From: JASSUD01 sp031963005
GTDB taxonomy: Bacteria > Pseudomonadota > Gammaproteobacteria > Burkholderiales > Burkholderiaceae
Direction of reading: 5' to 3'
Length of the DNA: 57,257 nt
NCBI GenBank assembly: GCA_031963005.1
Contig: JASSUL010000014.1
Location: 1-57,257, forward strand
Positions 17,634 through 26,210 of this stretch are shown here, in pieces. Position 1 is the first letter of the stretch; each line of letters opens with the position of its first letter. The notes beneath the pieces were generated by a model. It did not search any database. It was not told the origin of the DNA and was given only the letters and a program-made list of their open reading frames with translations. Made by a program: the position numbers and the translations under genes.

Positions 17634-19025
17634 CTAATTTCTCTCCAAAGGGGCAGAGAAAGACCTTTCTGCCAATGGAGACGGCGGCTGATATAAGCGA
17701 TGGCCGGGCCGCGAAAAAATACTCATTGGCGTGATGGGCGCATCCCAAGAACTTTGCCGATGCCGCCTTCCTGAGAAATAAGATGGATCTCCCACTTCGA
17801 GATTTGGATAAGAAGAAGAAGGCCCTGAAAAAGAAGAACTACGAGGAATATTGATACTCAAAGGACCCGGACCTAAATCAGGAGAAGACATTCCGCTATG
17901 CGTACATATAAATGGAGGTGGAGAAGGTGAACTCCTCGCCGAATATGCTTCGTTCAATTTTTGAAGATTTTCAACGGATTTCATCAAAGCCTCTAATGTA
18001 GCTCCGAGTCTTTCTCTATCACTCTCATATCTTTGCGTCCTATAACTTTTCTTTTCCTTATCAATCTCATTTAATATTTTATCTAATTTCGATTTTATAC
18101 TCTCTTTACTTAAAGCCTTATTTTCAGAAAAGTTTTTTTCATCAACATCATGAAAGTATTTCTTAATTTTTTTTAATTCCGAAATCAATAGATCAATTTC
18201 TTTTTTTTCTTTCTCAAATTTATATAAATTATATGAAAATATCAACCTAGCGATACATATCGAACCTTGTATAATATATGAAAAGGCAGCACCAAAACCC
18301 GCGAATAAAAAGCTAAAATTAGCAAAAAATGCAGCAACTATTACTGAAAGACTAAACAAAGCATCCAATAAAAACATATGAGAATTTACTGATGGCCTTT
18401 CAGAGAGATTTTCTGCTGCCTCTTCTTCCATTTCTTTTATTTTTTCTAGTATTTTCAATAACATTTCGTCTAAATGAGTAATCCTAGATTTTATTAATTT
18501 TACTCTACTTTTCTCACTCAACTCATTATCATTTTCATTAGATAATTCATTTATATTTTTAAAATCAACTTTTTCAATGTCAATTTTTTTATCTATAAGA
18601 TTAGAATACATGAATTTTTCTGCTATTAATTTCTCGTATTCTTGTTTTATAAAATCGACAACACCAACTATATCACTTGAAAGTTCTTTATTATTTTTTT
18701 GCGAATATTTTTTATTATTGTTTTTTAATTCTGTTTCTATAAAATTTACAGAATTTATTATGGCCTTCATATATTCACTAACAAACTTTTCTGAATCTGC
18801 CAAAAAAGATTGAACTTTTTCTTCTTCGAGCTTACGCTTTATATTTTCTTCCGCTCTTTTTCTAATAGGATGAGAAATTTCTGCGCTAGATGCTCTTCTT
18901 GCATACAAACTAGATGTGTTTAATTTATCTAGATTATTTTCCGATCCATAGTGCCGTAGCGGCTTTGTATGATGAATGCCTGGGATTGATGAAGCATCGT
19001 TCATAAACACCTTATAACTCTTCAT
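17634..19025 (-). CDS. Coiled-coil protein with central membrane hairpin, candidate T3SS substrate
   Basis: 463 residues, not recognised as a known family. The N-terminus is Ser/Asn-rich. Long charged helices (about 55-210) follow, then two adjacent hydrophobic segments (about 217-262, starting MFLLDALFSLSVIVAAFFAN), further coiled coil (about 270-365), and a Ser/Pro-rich C-terminus (about 370-463) likely to be disordered. Helices-hairpin-helices is the layout of translocator-type T3SS proteins, but there is no clear similarity to SctE/SipB. An alternative start at residue 8 has AAGGTG three bases upstream. The gene is AT-rich compared with the T3SS genes and converges on sctP with a 61-bp gap. 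Confidence 0.6.
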   Translation of the reverse strand: MKSYKVFMNDASSIPGIHHTKPLRHYGSENNLDKLNTSSLYARRASSAEISHPIRKRAEENIKRKLEEEKVQSFLADSEKFVSEYMKAIINSVNFIETELKNNNKKYSQKNNKELSSDIVGVVDFIKQEYEKLIAEKFMYSNLIDKKIDIEKVDFKNINELSNENDNELSEKSRVKLIKSRITHLDEMLLKILEKIKEMEEEAAENLSERPSVNSHMFLLDALFSLSVIVAAFFANFSFLFAGFGAAFSYIIQGSICIARLIFSYNLYKFEKEKKEIDLLISELKKIKKYFHDVDEKNFSENKALSKESIKSKLDKILNEIDKEKKSYRTQRYESDRERLGATLEALMKSVENLQKLNEAYSARSSPSPPPFICTHSGMSSPDLGPGPLSINIPRSSSFSGPSSSYPNLEVGDPSYFSGRRHRQSSWDAPITPMSIFSRPGHRLYQPPSPLAERSFSAPLERN

Positions 19026-19261
19026 ATATCAAAAACATTATAGAATATGTATAGATTAAATATTAGACAACTATCGCCGCATAGCACACTTGCCATACGT
19101 TCATTAGTTTGTGCTCTCAGAGCTGTGTATTTTCTGAACTAAGCCTTAAGATATCAATAAGAATTTTCTTGAATTTATATTTTTCCGCTAGGATTTATCC
19201 AAAAATCTCGTAAGAAAAACCTTGATTTTTATATTTTATTTTTTAAAAAAATAAATCCAAC

Positions 19262-20095
19262 TTAAGCATAAACTTGCATGCCATAAATATCTTTTAATAT
19301 ATGTAATTTATTATTAGCAAGACGCTGCTGTAATATAAAATCAGAATGCGTAGAAGTTTTTTTATTTCTTGATAAAAAGTAACGCCTTCCTTTTGCCGAA
19401 TAAAAAAATAATTTTTTCCTTTTTAATCCTTTAACTTTATCTCCTACAATATCATTCGAAGACTTTGATTTCTTTTCCGAAAATTCGGAAGGAACTTTAA
19501 AGTGATAAATTAATTTGTCATAAGATTTATATAAAAACCATGAATCTTCTTTCTTGATATTTTGTGCTATATTTTGTGTAACATTTTTTGCTTTTATTAA
19601 AAATAATAAAACACCGATCACTATAGTACATGCGATAGTGCATACATTCAAAGCTAACAATCCCGCTTGAATAAGCGATGGAACGATGGTCATTGTAATA
19701 ATTGGCAATATCTCAAAGATATTAGTTAATAGACCAGGATTAGATTTTGGACGGCTCTGTGGGAACAAGCTTAATCTGATACCCAACATAAATCGCTCAA
19801 GTTTCTCTATATCCTTCTGATCACCTGATTGAATAATATCTTCTACCAATACTATAATTTTATTTATATCATTGACAGCATATTTATAATCATTTCCTAT
19901 TTTTACATATTCTTTTCTTGATAAGAAGAGCCATTTTACAAAACTCAATTTAAATTGAGTTTGCTGATATTCAACATCTTTTAAAATGTCGACCGATCTT
20001 TCATGTAAAGGCCTCCATATACTGGTTGTTCTTTTCTTTTCAAAATTCTGAGAAATGGAGCTCAATGTGTCCCCCCGTGTCCGTAGCCGTACCAA
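19262..20095 (-). CDS. Hypothetical protein with central membrane hairpin
   Basis: Up to 277 residues, AT-rich, not recognised. There is no ATG near the 5' end. The frame opens with TTG at 20095, and a TTG at 20065 preceded by GGGGGG is an equally good start, so the N-terminus may be truncated. Helices at about 40-105 are followed by a strongly hydrophobic hairpin (about 125-168, including IIGVLL-type stretches) and a basic C-terminal part (KKS, KRKK). The layout resembles the proteins at 17634-19025, 24408-25733 and 39912-40904. Could be a degraded member of that group. Confidence 0.45.
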   Translation of the reverse strand: MVRLRTRGDTLSSISQNFEKKRTTSIWRPLHERSVDILKDVEYQQTQFKLSFVKWLFLSRKEYVKIGNDYKYAVNDINKIIVLVEDIIQSGDQKDIEKLERFMLGIRLSLFPQSRPKSNPGLLTNIFEILPIITMTIVPSLIQAGLLALNVCTIACTIVIGVLLFLIKAKNVTQNIAQNIKKEDSWFLYKSYDKLIYHFKVPSEFSEKKSKSSNDIVGDKVKGLKRKKLFFYSAKGRRYFLSRNKKTSTHSDFILQQRLANNKLHILKDIYGMQVYA

Positions 20096-20322
20096 TTGAA
20101 ATTATTTCAAGTATTGAGATAGCTTCTTTTTTAAATAAAGAAGCGAACGGCTTACACTAGGGAACTCTCTTATTACGGTATCAAAGAGCGTCATTTAAGC
20201 TTCAGAATTCTTCCCTATCGCAGGGGTAAATGGCGATGGGAAGCGGCTGTGCTCAGTTTTTTTAAAAGTTACGGTTGAATTCAACTTAGCATTGCGACAC
20301 AATCATTTCTCATTTTAAGTAG

Positions 20323-22830
20323 TCATTTACACCTGCGTAATGCCATAGCAGCTTCAAGCCTTATTTCTTTATCGTTATCTTGCAGAGCTGCTTCCAGAGC
20401 TAAGCGGCCAGCCTTGGATAGTCTGGGCTGTTCGCCTAATATCCTAATAGCGCCAACCTTACGCATTACGCTAAAGTCTTTATTCCTCACTCCATCTGGC
20501 AAGATGAATATATCCGCATCAGACAGCTGGCCATGTCTACCTAATGCTATAGCAGCTTGAAACCTTACACTTTTATCGTCATCTTTCAGAGCGGTTTCCA
20601 GAGCTAAGCAATAAACCTTGAATAGTATTGGTTGTTCACCCAATGTCCAGGCAGCGTGAGCTCTATGCGCCACGCTACAGCTTTTATTTTTCATCGCATC
20701 CAGCAAGATGGGTATACCTGCATTGGGCAGCCTGACATATTTGCCTAATGCTATGACAGCCTCAATCCTTACATTTTCATCGTCATCTTGCAGAGCGGCT
20801 TCCAGAGCTGAGCAGCCAGCCTTGGATAGTTTTAGTTGCTCACCTAATGTCCAGGCAGCGTCAGCTCTATGCGCCGCGCTACAGCTTTTATTCTGCAGTG
20901 TATCCACCAAGGTTTGTATACTCGCATTGGGACGCATATTACGGTCTAATTCTATGGCAGCTTGAACCCGTACCTCTTCATCTTTATCTCGCAGAGCTAA
21001 GCGGATATCCTCCGATAGATCTGGTAGCTCACTCAATACCCTGGCAGCGCAAGCTCTATGCTCCTCAGTACGACAGCTTTTATTTTTCACTGCATCCAGC
21101 AAGATAGGTATGCCCTCACTGGGCAGCATGCCATATCTGTCTAATGATAGGATCGCTTGGACCCTTACGTCCTCATCATTATCTTCGTCTTGCAGAACCT
21201 CTTTCAGAGCTGAGTGGATCGCCTCTGATAGTGTTGCTTGACTACCCAATACCCAGGCAGCCTGAATTCTAAGCACCGCGTCACAGCTTTTATTTTTCAC
21301 CGCCTCCAACAAGATGGGTATACCAGCATTGGGCAGCTTGCTATATTTGTCTAATGCTATAGCAGCTTGAGCCCTTACCATTATGTCTTCATCATCATCT
21401 TGCAGAGCCACTTCCAGAACTCGCTGGCTAGCCTTTGATAGTGTTTGTAGCTGACCCAATATCCAGGCAGCCTGAGCTCTAAGCACTGCGCTATAGATTT
21501 TATTTTGTATCGCACCCAGCATTAATTGGACATCCGCATCCGGCAGCACATTATACGGGGTGGCAGCGTGAGCTCTACGCGCCTCATTACTGCAATCCGC
21601 ATTAGGCGGCACATTACGATCTAATGCTATGGCAGCTTGAACACGTACCTCTTCATCTTTATCTCGCAGGGCTAGGTGGATATCCGCTGATAATTCTGGT
21701 TGCTCACTCAATACCCAGGCAGCATGCGCTCTACGCGCCTCATTGCTACAGCTTTTATTTTTCACCGCATGCAGCAAGATGCGCATACCCTCATCATCGG
21801 GCAGTATCTTACGTCTGCCTAATTCTATGGCAGCTTCAAGCCTTACCTCTTCAACGCTATCTTGCAGCGCCGCTTCTAAGACTGAGCGGCCAGCCTTTGA
21901 TAGTGTGAGTTGCTTACTCAATACCCTGACAGCGCTAACCTTACGCACGACGCTAAAGTTTTCATTCCGCACCCCATCCAGTAGGATATATATATCCGCA
22001 TCGGGCAGCATGTTATAGGCAGCTAATGCTATGGCAGCTTGAAACCTTACGTTTTTATCATCATCTTGCAGAGCGACTTCCAGAGCCAAGCGGCTAGCCT
22101 TTAACAGTGTCGGTCGCTTACCTAATACCCAGGCAGCTTTAGCCCTTACGTTTTGACAGTCCTCTTGTAGAGCTATTACCATTTCCATTTCAGACCTATA
22201 CGCCGTACCGCTTTTATTTTTCAGCGCATCCAGCAAGATGTGTATATCCGCATTGGGTAACATATTATGTGCGTTTAATGCTACGGCAGCTCGAAACCTT
22301 ACGTTTTCATTATCATCTTGCAGAATTGCTTTCAGAGCTGAGCGCATAACCTTTGATAGTGTTAGTTGATGACCCAATGCCCAAACAGCGTTAACTCTCT
22401 GCACCTCATCAAAGATTTTATGTTGCAGTATCGTCAGCAAGATTTGTACATTAGCATCGGGGAGCGCTCTATGTCTGCTTAATGCTATAGCAGCTTTAAA
22501 CTTGACGGCTTTATTGTCATCTTGCAGAGCGGCTTCCAGAGCTAGGCGGAGATTCTCTGATAGTTCTGGTTGCCGACTCAATTCCCTGATAGCTAAAATT
22601 TTATCTATCATCTTGCTACTTTGATTCTTCAGCGTATTCAGCAAGATAGGTATACGAACATTGGGCAGCGTACTAAATTCGCTTAATGCTATGGCAAATT
22701 CACTCCTTGCCCTTTCATCGGAATCTGAGTGATTTTGAATATTTTTGATTTGCCCCTCTGTAACTTTTTCTTCAATCAATGAGTAAATTGTAAAGTAGGA
22801 GTGCGCTAATGCGCGGAACATAATATGCAT
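20323..22830 (-). CDS. HEAT-like repeat protein, 835 residues
   Basis: Built almost entirely from a unit of about 68 residues that contains two helical pairs. One half is of type LLDAVKNKS-HRAxAAWxLGEQ and the other LEAALQDDDEEVRxQAAIALGRH. About 12 units are present, PBS-lyase/HEAT-like in pattern. The start at ATG 22830 (MHIMFRALAHSY) is supported by AGGA seven bases upstream and by alignment with the paralogue at 46968-52190. The frame opens 48 bp earlier. Around residues 420-450 one unit is truncated and fused to the next (DRNVPPNADCSNEARRAHAA), a sign of unequal recombination. Such superhelical proteins bind other proteins; a role in the host is inference. Confidence 0.8.
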   Translation of the reverse strand: MHIMFRALAHSYFTIYSLIEEKVTEGQIKNIQNHSDSDERARSEFAIALSEFSTLPNVRIPILLNTLKNQSSKMIDKILAIRELSRQPELSENLRLALEAALQDDNKAVKFKAAIALSRHRALPDANVQILLTILQHKIFDEVQRVNAVWALGHQLTLSKVMRSALKAILQDDNENVRFRAAVALNAHNMLPNADIHILLDALKNKSGTAYRSEMEMVIALQEDCQNVRAKAAWVLGKRPTLLKASRLALEVALQDDDKNVRFQAAIALAAYNMLPDADIYILLDGVRNENFSVVRKVSAVRVLSKQLTLSKAGRSVLEAALQDSVEEVRLEAAIELGRRKILPDDEGMRILLHAVKNKSCSNEARRAHAAWVLSEQPELSADIHLALRDKDEEVRVQAAIALDRNVPPNADCSNEARRAHAATPYNVLPDADVQLMLGAIQNKIYSAVLRAQAAWILGQLQTLSKASQRVLEVALQDDDEDIMVRAQAAIALDKYSKLPNAGIPILLEAVKNKSCDAVLRIQAAWVLGSQATLSEAIHSALKEVLQDEDNDEDVRVQAILSLDRYGMLPSEGIPILLDAVKNKSCRTEEHRACAARVLSELPDLSEDIRLALRDKDEEVRVQAAIELDRNMRPNASIQTLVDTLQNKSCSAAHRADAAWTLGEQLKLSKAGCSALEAALQDDDENVRIEAVIALGKYVRLPNAGIPILLDAMKNKSCSVAHRAHAAWTLGEQPILFKVYCLALETALKDDDKSVRFQAAIALGRHGQLSDADIFILPDGVRNKDFSVMRKVGAIRILGEQPRLSKAGRLALEAALQDNDKEIRLEAAMALRRCK

Positions 22831-22934
22831 ATTTTTTCCTGCTGAAATAAGCAAATAACCAATAAATAATATATGCATCTTTAAAGCAAAGGAATTTGTA
22901 TTTGTAAGTCATTTTTGCTGCATATATTAATAAG

Positions 22935-22998
22935 CAAGTAAGGTTGACAATACAGCGAAAAAAGCTGTCTCGCATTACAAGCTATAAGCAGTCTTTTT
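22935..22998. repeat. Dispersed hairpin-promoter element, copy A
   Basis: 64-bp block nearly identical to one at 26129-26192 and degenerate at 52283-52346. It folds as AAAAAAG-CTG ... CAG-(T)-CTTTTTT, so it looks like a bidirectional terminator. On the minus strand it is followed by TTGTCA and an AT-rich -10-like ATATAT 17 bases on, pointing at the HEAT gene. Confidence 0.6.
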
Positions 22999-23134
22999 TA
23001 AATTTTTATGCTAAAAGTTGCGGGAGTGAGCTTGTGCCCTAAGAGGAAATTTAACAACAGGTTGAAATTCTGATTTTTTTCGCTTCAGTTACCTCAATTT
23101 TTTAACAAAATCACGGATTTGAAGGCGACAGTCC

Positions 23135-23165
23135 GCGTAGGTTGGGGGGAGGCACGAACCCAGTG
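23135..23165. repeat. Degenerate REP-like palindrome
   Basis: CGCGTAGGTTGGGG followed by ACGAACCCA resembles the intact palindromes at 25972-26088 but has lost part of the right arm. It sits just beyond the 3' end of the tail-fibre pseudogene. Confidence 0.5.
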
Positions 23166-23190
23166 TCATTGTCTGATCTCCTGCTTATTT

Positions 23191-24252
23191 TTAATGGCCA
23201 ATCGCAAACCAGCTGATATTCACCGGATAGTGATTGCCCGCGTAAGTGACAGCGGCTGCAAAAAATTTAGTTTGATCTCGAATACTGTAACAAAGGCAAG
23301 ACGCAGGCGTTGTGTCAATATGGCTAAGCTGAACCGTGAATACCGCATTCGGAAAGCTCAGCAGGAACCAAATTTCACTACCATAAGCATCTATTACCGC
23401 ATTACTCCATTGCAAAATCAGGCCACTTGGTAGCACTTGATAATTTGGCTTGAGCTTGGGGGAAGTCAAATCTTCCCGCCGAAAATACCGGCTATCGCCT
23501 TGCTGAGGATTCAGATAGCGTTTATCTGCTTCTTCCGGCTTGAGATAGTGGGTATCCACATAATCCGTGCGCGCATAATTTGAATCTACAAACTGTTTCG
23601 TTGCATAGCTGGCCAGCTAATTTTCAAAGACAAAATTTCCCTGATCGATATGGTCTACCGTTGCTTTAAGCCTGCCTTGTTCTGAGCAGCCAATTTTGAC
23701 GACATTGGACTTCTGATCGATGCCTGTTCCTTGCTGAATGGGCGTATAGCCTATAAGAGGTTGTTTGTTAGCCGTAGCCTGCGCTACACGTAATGGCGTC
23801 ATGATCGTGCTGTTGTCGGTTCCTGCAATGGCTTGCTCTTGAGAGGCGACCTCAGACACAATACGCGCCCATTTCTTCGCATTGGTAGGTACAGCCATGT
23901 TGTTATCGATCAAAGATTCGTATATCTCCCAAGGGTCTGTATCCTTGGTTCGATAGCGCACCCGTGCGCATCGTGCATAGGGATACGCTTTACCACCGTT
24001 ATCGGTCTTTGTAATCCATTCAGGCGTTCCAAGCACCTGATATTGCTGCAATGCCTCCGTAATGTCGTGGAGTATGGCGTTAAGCTTGCTGCGCTCTATG
24101 GGTTTAGCAAGCGGATCGTTTGCTTGGTCGCGTTGATAATCGTATCCATAGCCTTGTTCATAGCTGACGTCGCCGGTGATTTGGATATTGTTTGGCACTC
24201 TCGCGCGATCGCCTGCTGCTGCAAATGGTTTCATGAAAAATTTTTGCTGCAT
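23191..24252 (-). pseudogene. Phage tail-fibre gene with in-frame amber codon
   Basis: One continuous frame from ATG 24252 (GGGAGGAG just upstream) to the stop at 23191, interrupted by a single TAG at 23619-23617 after residue 211. Before the stop: a tail-fibre-like N-terminus with RSKLNAILHDITEALQQY and repeat-like GYTPIQQGTG. After it: repeated short motifs (YLKPEEADKRYLNPQQGDSR) and a C-terminal LPSGLILQW-type receptor-tip domain as in gp53-like tail fibres. No other tail genes are adjacent, so it is a stranded prophage gene. Either a fresh nonsense mutation or an amber codon that is read through. Confidence 0.75.
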
Positions 24253-24272
24253 CGCTCCTCCCGACGTTGCCC

Positions 24273-24305
24273 AGAAAAAAAGCCCTCTCAGAGGGCTTTT
24301 TTTCT
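24273..24305. terminator. Rho-independent terminator
   Basis: 33-nt near-perfect palindrome: a run of A, GCCCTCT, TCA-type loop, AGAGGGC, then seven T. Symmetric, so active in both directions. It lies between the stop of the minus-strand gene at 24408 and the tail-fibre start, and would end the former transcript. Confidence 0.88.
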
Positions 24306-24407
24306 GTGAGCTATAGGTTTTTTATTAAAAATAAACCCATAAAAAAGCCTTTGATGAAAAGATTTTTTTATGGGTCGATTCGATACCTTAAGGTAAGTTA
24401 AATACTT

Positions 24408-25733
24408 TTATACGATTTCATTCATATCTATGTTTTTTATGCCATTTATATGAAGCACTGTTTTTAAGACAGTGACTTGTTTCTCAAGCTCAGCAATCCT
24501 TCGATCTTTTGCCTCAGAATCAGGGCTAACAGAAGTAGAGCGGGCGGCTAATAGCTGATCAAGCTTTTCATTTATCGTAGCCGTATCTTCTTTGCTTGCA
24601 TTCTTTTTTGCTTCTTGTCTAAGAAGTGTAACTGCCGCAATATAGTTACTATCATAGCTTGGACTTGCGTCACTCACGACCCCATAGTTCATCTTTATGG
24701 CCTCTTCCAATAATTTTAATATTTTAGGAAAAACAACTGTACAAAGTTGTCTTCTTTGATGCGTGTTCTGCCGAACTTTCTCATCGGGAATGAATTTTAA
24801 TACATTTATGATATAGAGCACAGCGCTAATACACGTTGTTATCACGCCTATAACTAAGGGGATAAAAGCGGCTATGTTCGCAGCGCCGAAGAGATAAGCC
24901 ATTCCCGTTATCAAAGCACCCAGCAAACCCGGAAGTGCGGTCAAAAACATGCTCGCGCGATCAATGATATCCGGCTCAGGTGGCAAGTTTTCAGGCTCAG
25001 CTAAAAAGCTCTCGGTCTGCGCTATATACTCTTTAATTTTTTGATGCGATACTTTCAGGTATTCGCAATGCGAAGTAATATATTTTTCCGTATAGAATAA
25101 GGATGCTTTAATCGTCCTTTCATCTAATTCCAGCAATTTCTCGTATTCTTCTTTATTTTTTAATTGCCCACGCGGCTTTTGAAGCCATTCGATTTGACTC
25201 CAAATGCCGGGAACATCAGCGCAAACTTTACTAAGAAACTCAATTACTTCACCTGCGTAGACGACTTCTTTTTTTAGAGCGCCTCTTTGTTGCTTAGAGA
25301 GGAGAAACGTGTGCTTCCATGAATGGGACGATTTATTATAATCTTTAACTTTCTTAGACGCATTTTCAAGCGTTTTGCTTAGCGCTTCATGCACATCCCT
25401 CTTAATACTGGTGATAAAGAGCATCTCGATATAATGAATATTATGTACGACTTCTGATAGCTCTTGCAGGTTACTCTGCTGTACCCTACTCAGAAAAAAA
25501 GTTTCTTCTACGTCAGAGATAGATTCTTTGCCTTGCAAATATTTTCTGGCAACATGGTTTGCATCTGTACTACTGGATGCCTCACTCTCTACCACTGTGT
25601 CGCCACTCAGATAGTGAGCGGCGTTGGAGGATGGGCCAATATGCCGATTTGCTTCGGCTGACACGCCTAGGGGCTTTGTATCAATATGGGGCGGCGCAGC
25701 GGTGTTTATATGCATCATAAGGCGATGCTCCAT
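24408..25733 (-). CDS. Coiled-coil protein with central membrane hairpin, candidate T3SS substrate
   Basis: 441 residues, not recognised. Residues 1-80 are polar, Ser/Ala-rich and probably unstructured, as in exported T3SS substrates. Helical region about 80-255. A hydrophobic hairpin spans about 263-313 (MFLTALPGLLGALITGMAYL, then a second helix with VIGVITTCISAVLYIINVL). The C-terminus is helical and ends in a short leucine-zipper-like coil (RRIAELEKQVTVLKTVL). Start ambiguous: ATG 25733 has no ribosome-binding site, while ATG codons six and seven follow GGAG at suitable spacing. Same layout as the proteins at 17634 and 39912. Confidence 0.6.
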   Translation of the reverse strand: MEHRLMMHINTAAPPHIDTKPLGVSAEANRHIGPSSNAAHYLSGDTVVESEASSSTDANHVARKYLQGKESISDVEETFFLSRVQQSNLQELSEVVHNIHYIEMLFITSIKRDVHEALSKTLENASKKVKDYNKSSHSWKHTFLLSKQQRGALKKEVVYAGEVIEFLSKVCADVPGIWSQIEWLQKPRGQLKNKEEYEKLLELDERTIKASLFYTEKYITSHCEYLKVSHQKIKEYIAQTESFLAEPENLPPEPDIIDRASMFLTALPGLLGALITGMAYLFGAANIAAFIPLVIGVITTCISAVLYIINVLKFIPDEKVRQNTHQRRQLCTVVFPKILKLLEEAIKMNYGVVSDASPSYDSNYIAAVTLLRQEAKKNASKEDTATINEKLDQLLAARSTSVSPDSEAKDRRIAELEKQVTVLKTVLHINGIKNIDMNEIV

Positions 25734-25965
25734 AACAACTGGATCACAGTATCCGCTTATGTTTTAAGACACTTAGCAGTGTTAACTGTCTTCTCGCATA
25801 TTAAGATTCTTCTTCATGTTTGTTTATACCAATACCTCAGCATTTTCTATATACAGGAGATACCGGAAATAAAAAGTGTACTCCCTTGTATCTCAACTCG
25901 AAAAATTCCCAGGCCGAAATTTGAGTATGGTTTTGCGCGTACCAAGCCTGCTTATGCTCCAGCCC

Positions 25966-26092
25966 GCGTAGGTTGGGGTGAGATACGAACCCCAACGTGT
26001 TTGTGGCGGTAATTGGGAATAATGTTTAGATGGTGCTTGTGTTGGGATGCTTTCTGGGATGGTGTTGGGGTTCCTTCGTCACCCCAACCTAT
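25966..26092. repeat. REPIN-like pair of inverted palindromes
   Basis: Two hairpins with identical arms GTTGGGGT/ACCCCAAC (25972-25979 with 25989-25996, and 26064-26071 with 26081-26088), each with a 9-nt loop. Flanks TAGGTTGGGGTGA and the reverse complement show the second is inverted relative to the first, the REP-spacer-REP arrangement of REPINs. It lies in the 477-bp gap between recD and the gene at 24408. Confidence 0.75.
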
Positions 26093-26128
26093 GTGGAATA
26101 TTCATTAATAAGAAATTGCTCTAATAAT

Positions 26129-26192
26129 CAAGTAGGGTTAACAATATAGCGAAAAAAGCGGTCTCGCATTACAAGCTATAAGCCGCCTTTTA
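26129..26192. repeat. Dispersed hairpin element, copy B
   Basis: Copy of the block at 22935-22998 with the inner stem changed from CTG/CAG to CGG/CCG. It starts 19 bases past the recD stop on the minus strand and ends its stem with CTTTTTT there, so it can serve as the recBCD-side terminator. Confidence 0.6.
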
Positions 26193-26210
26193 TTGAAATA
26201 GGAGAGAATT

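Noticed and set aside
25890..25925. Third hrpII box upstream of the 24408-25733 gene (two CGAA motifs)
   Set aside because: Spacing between the CGAA motifs is 12, not 16, and no -10-like element sits at the right distance.
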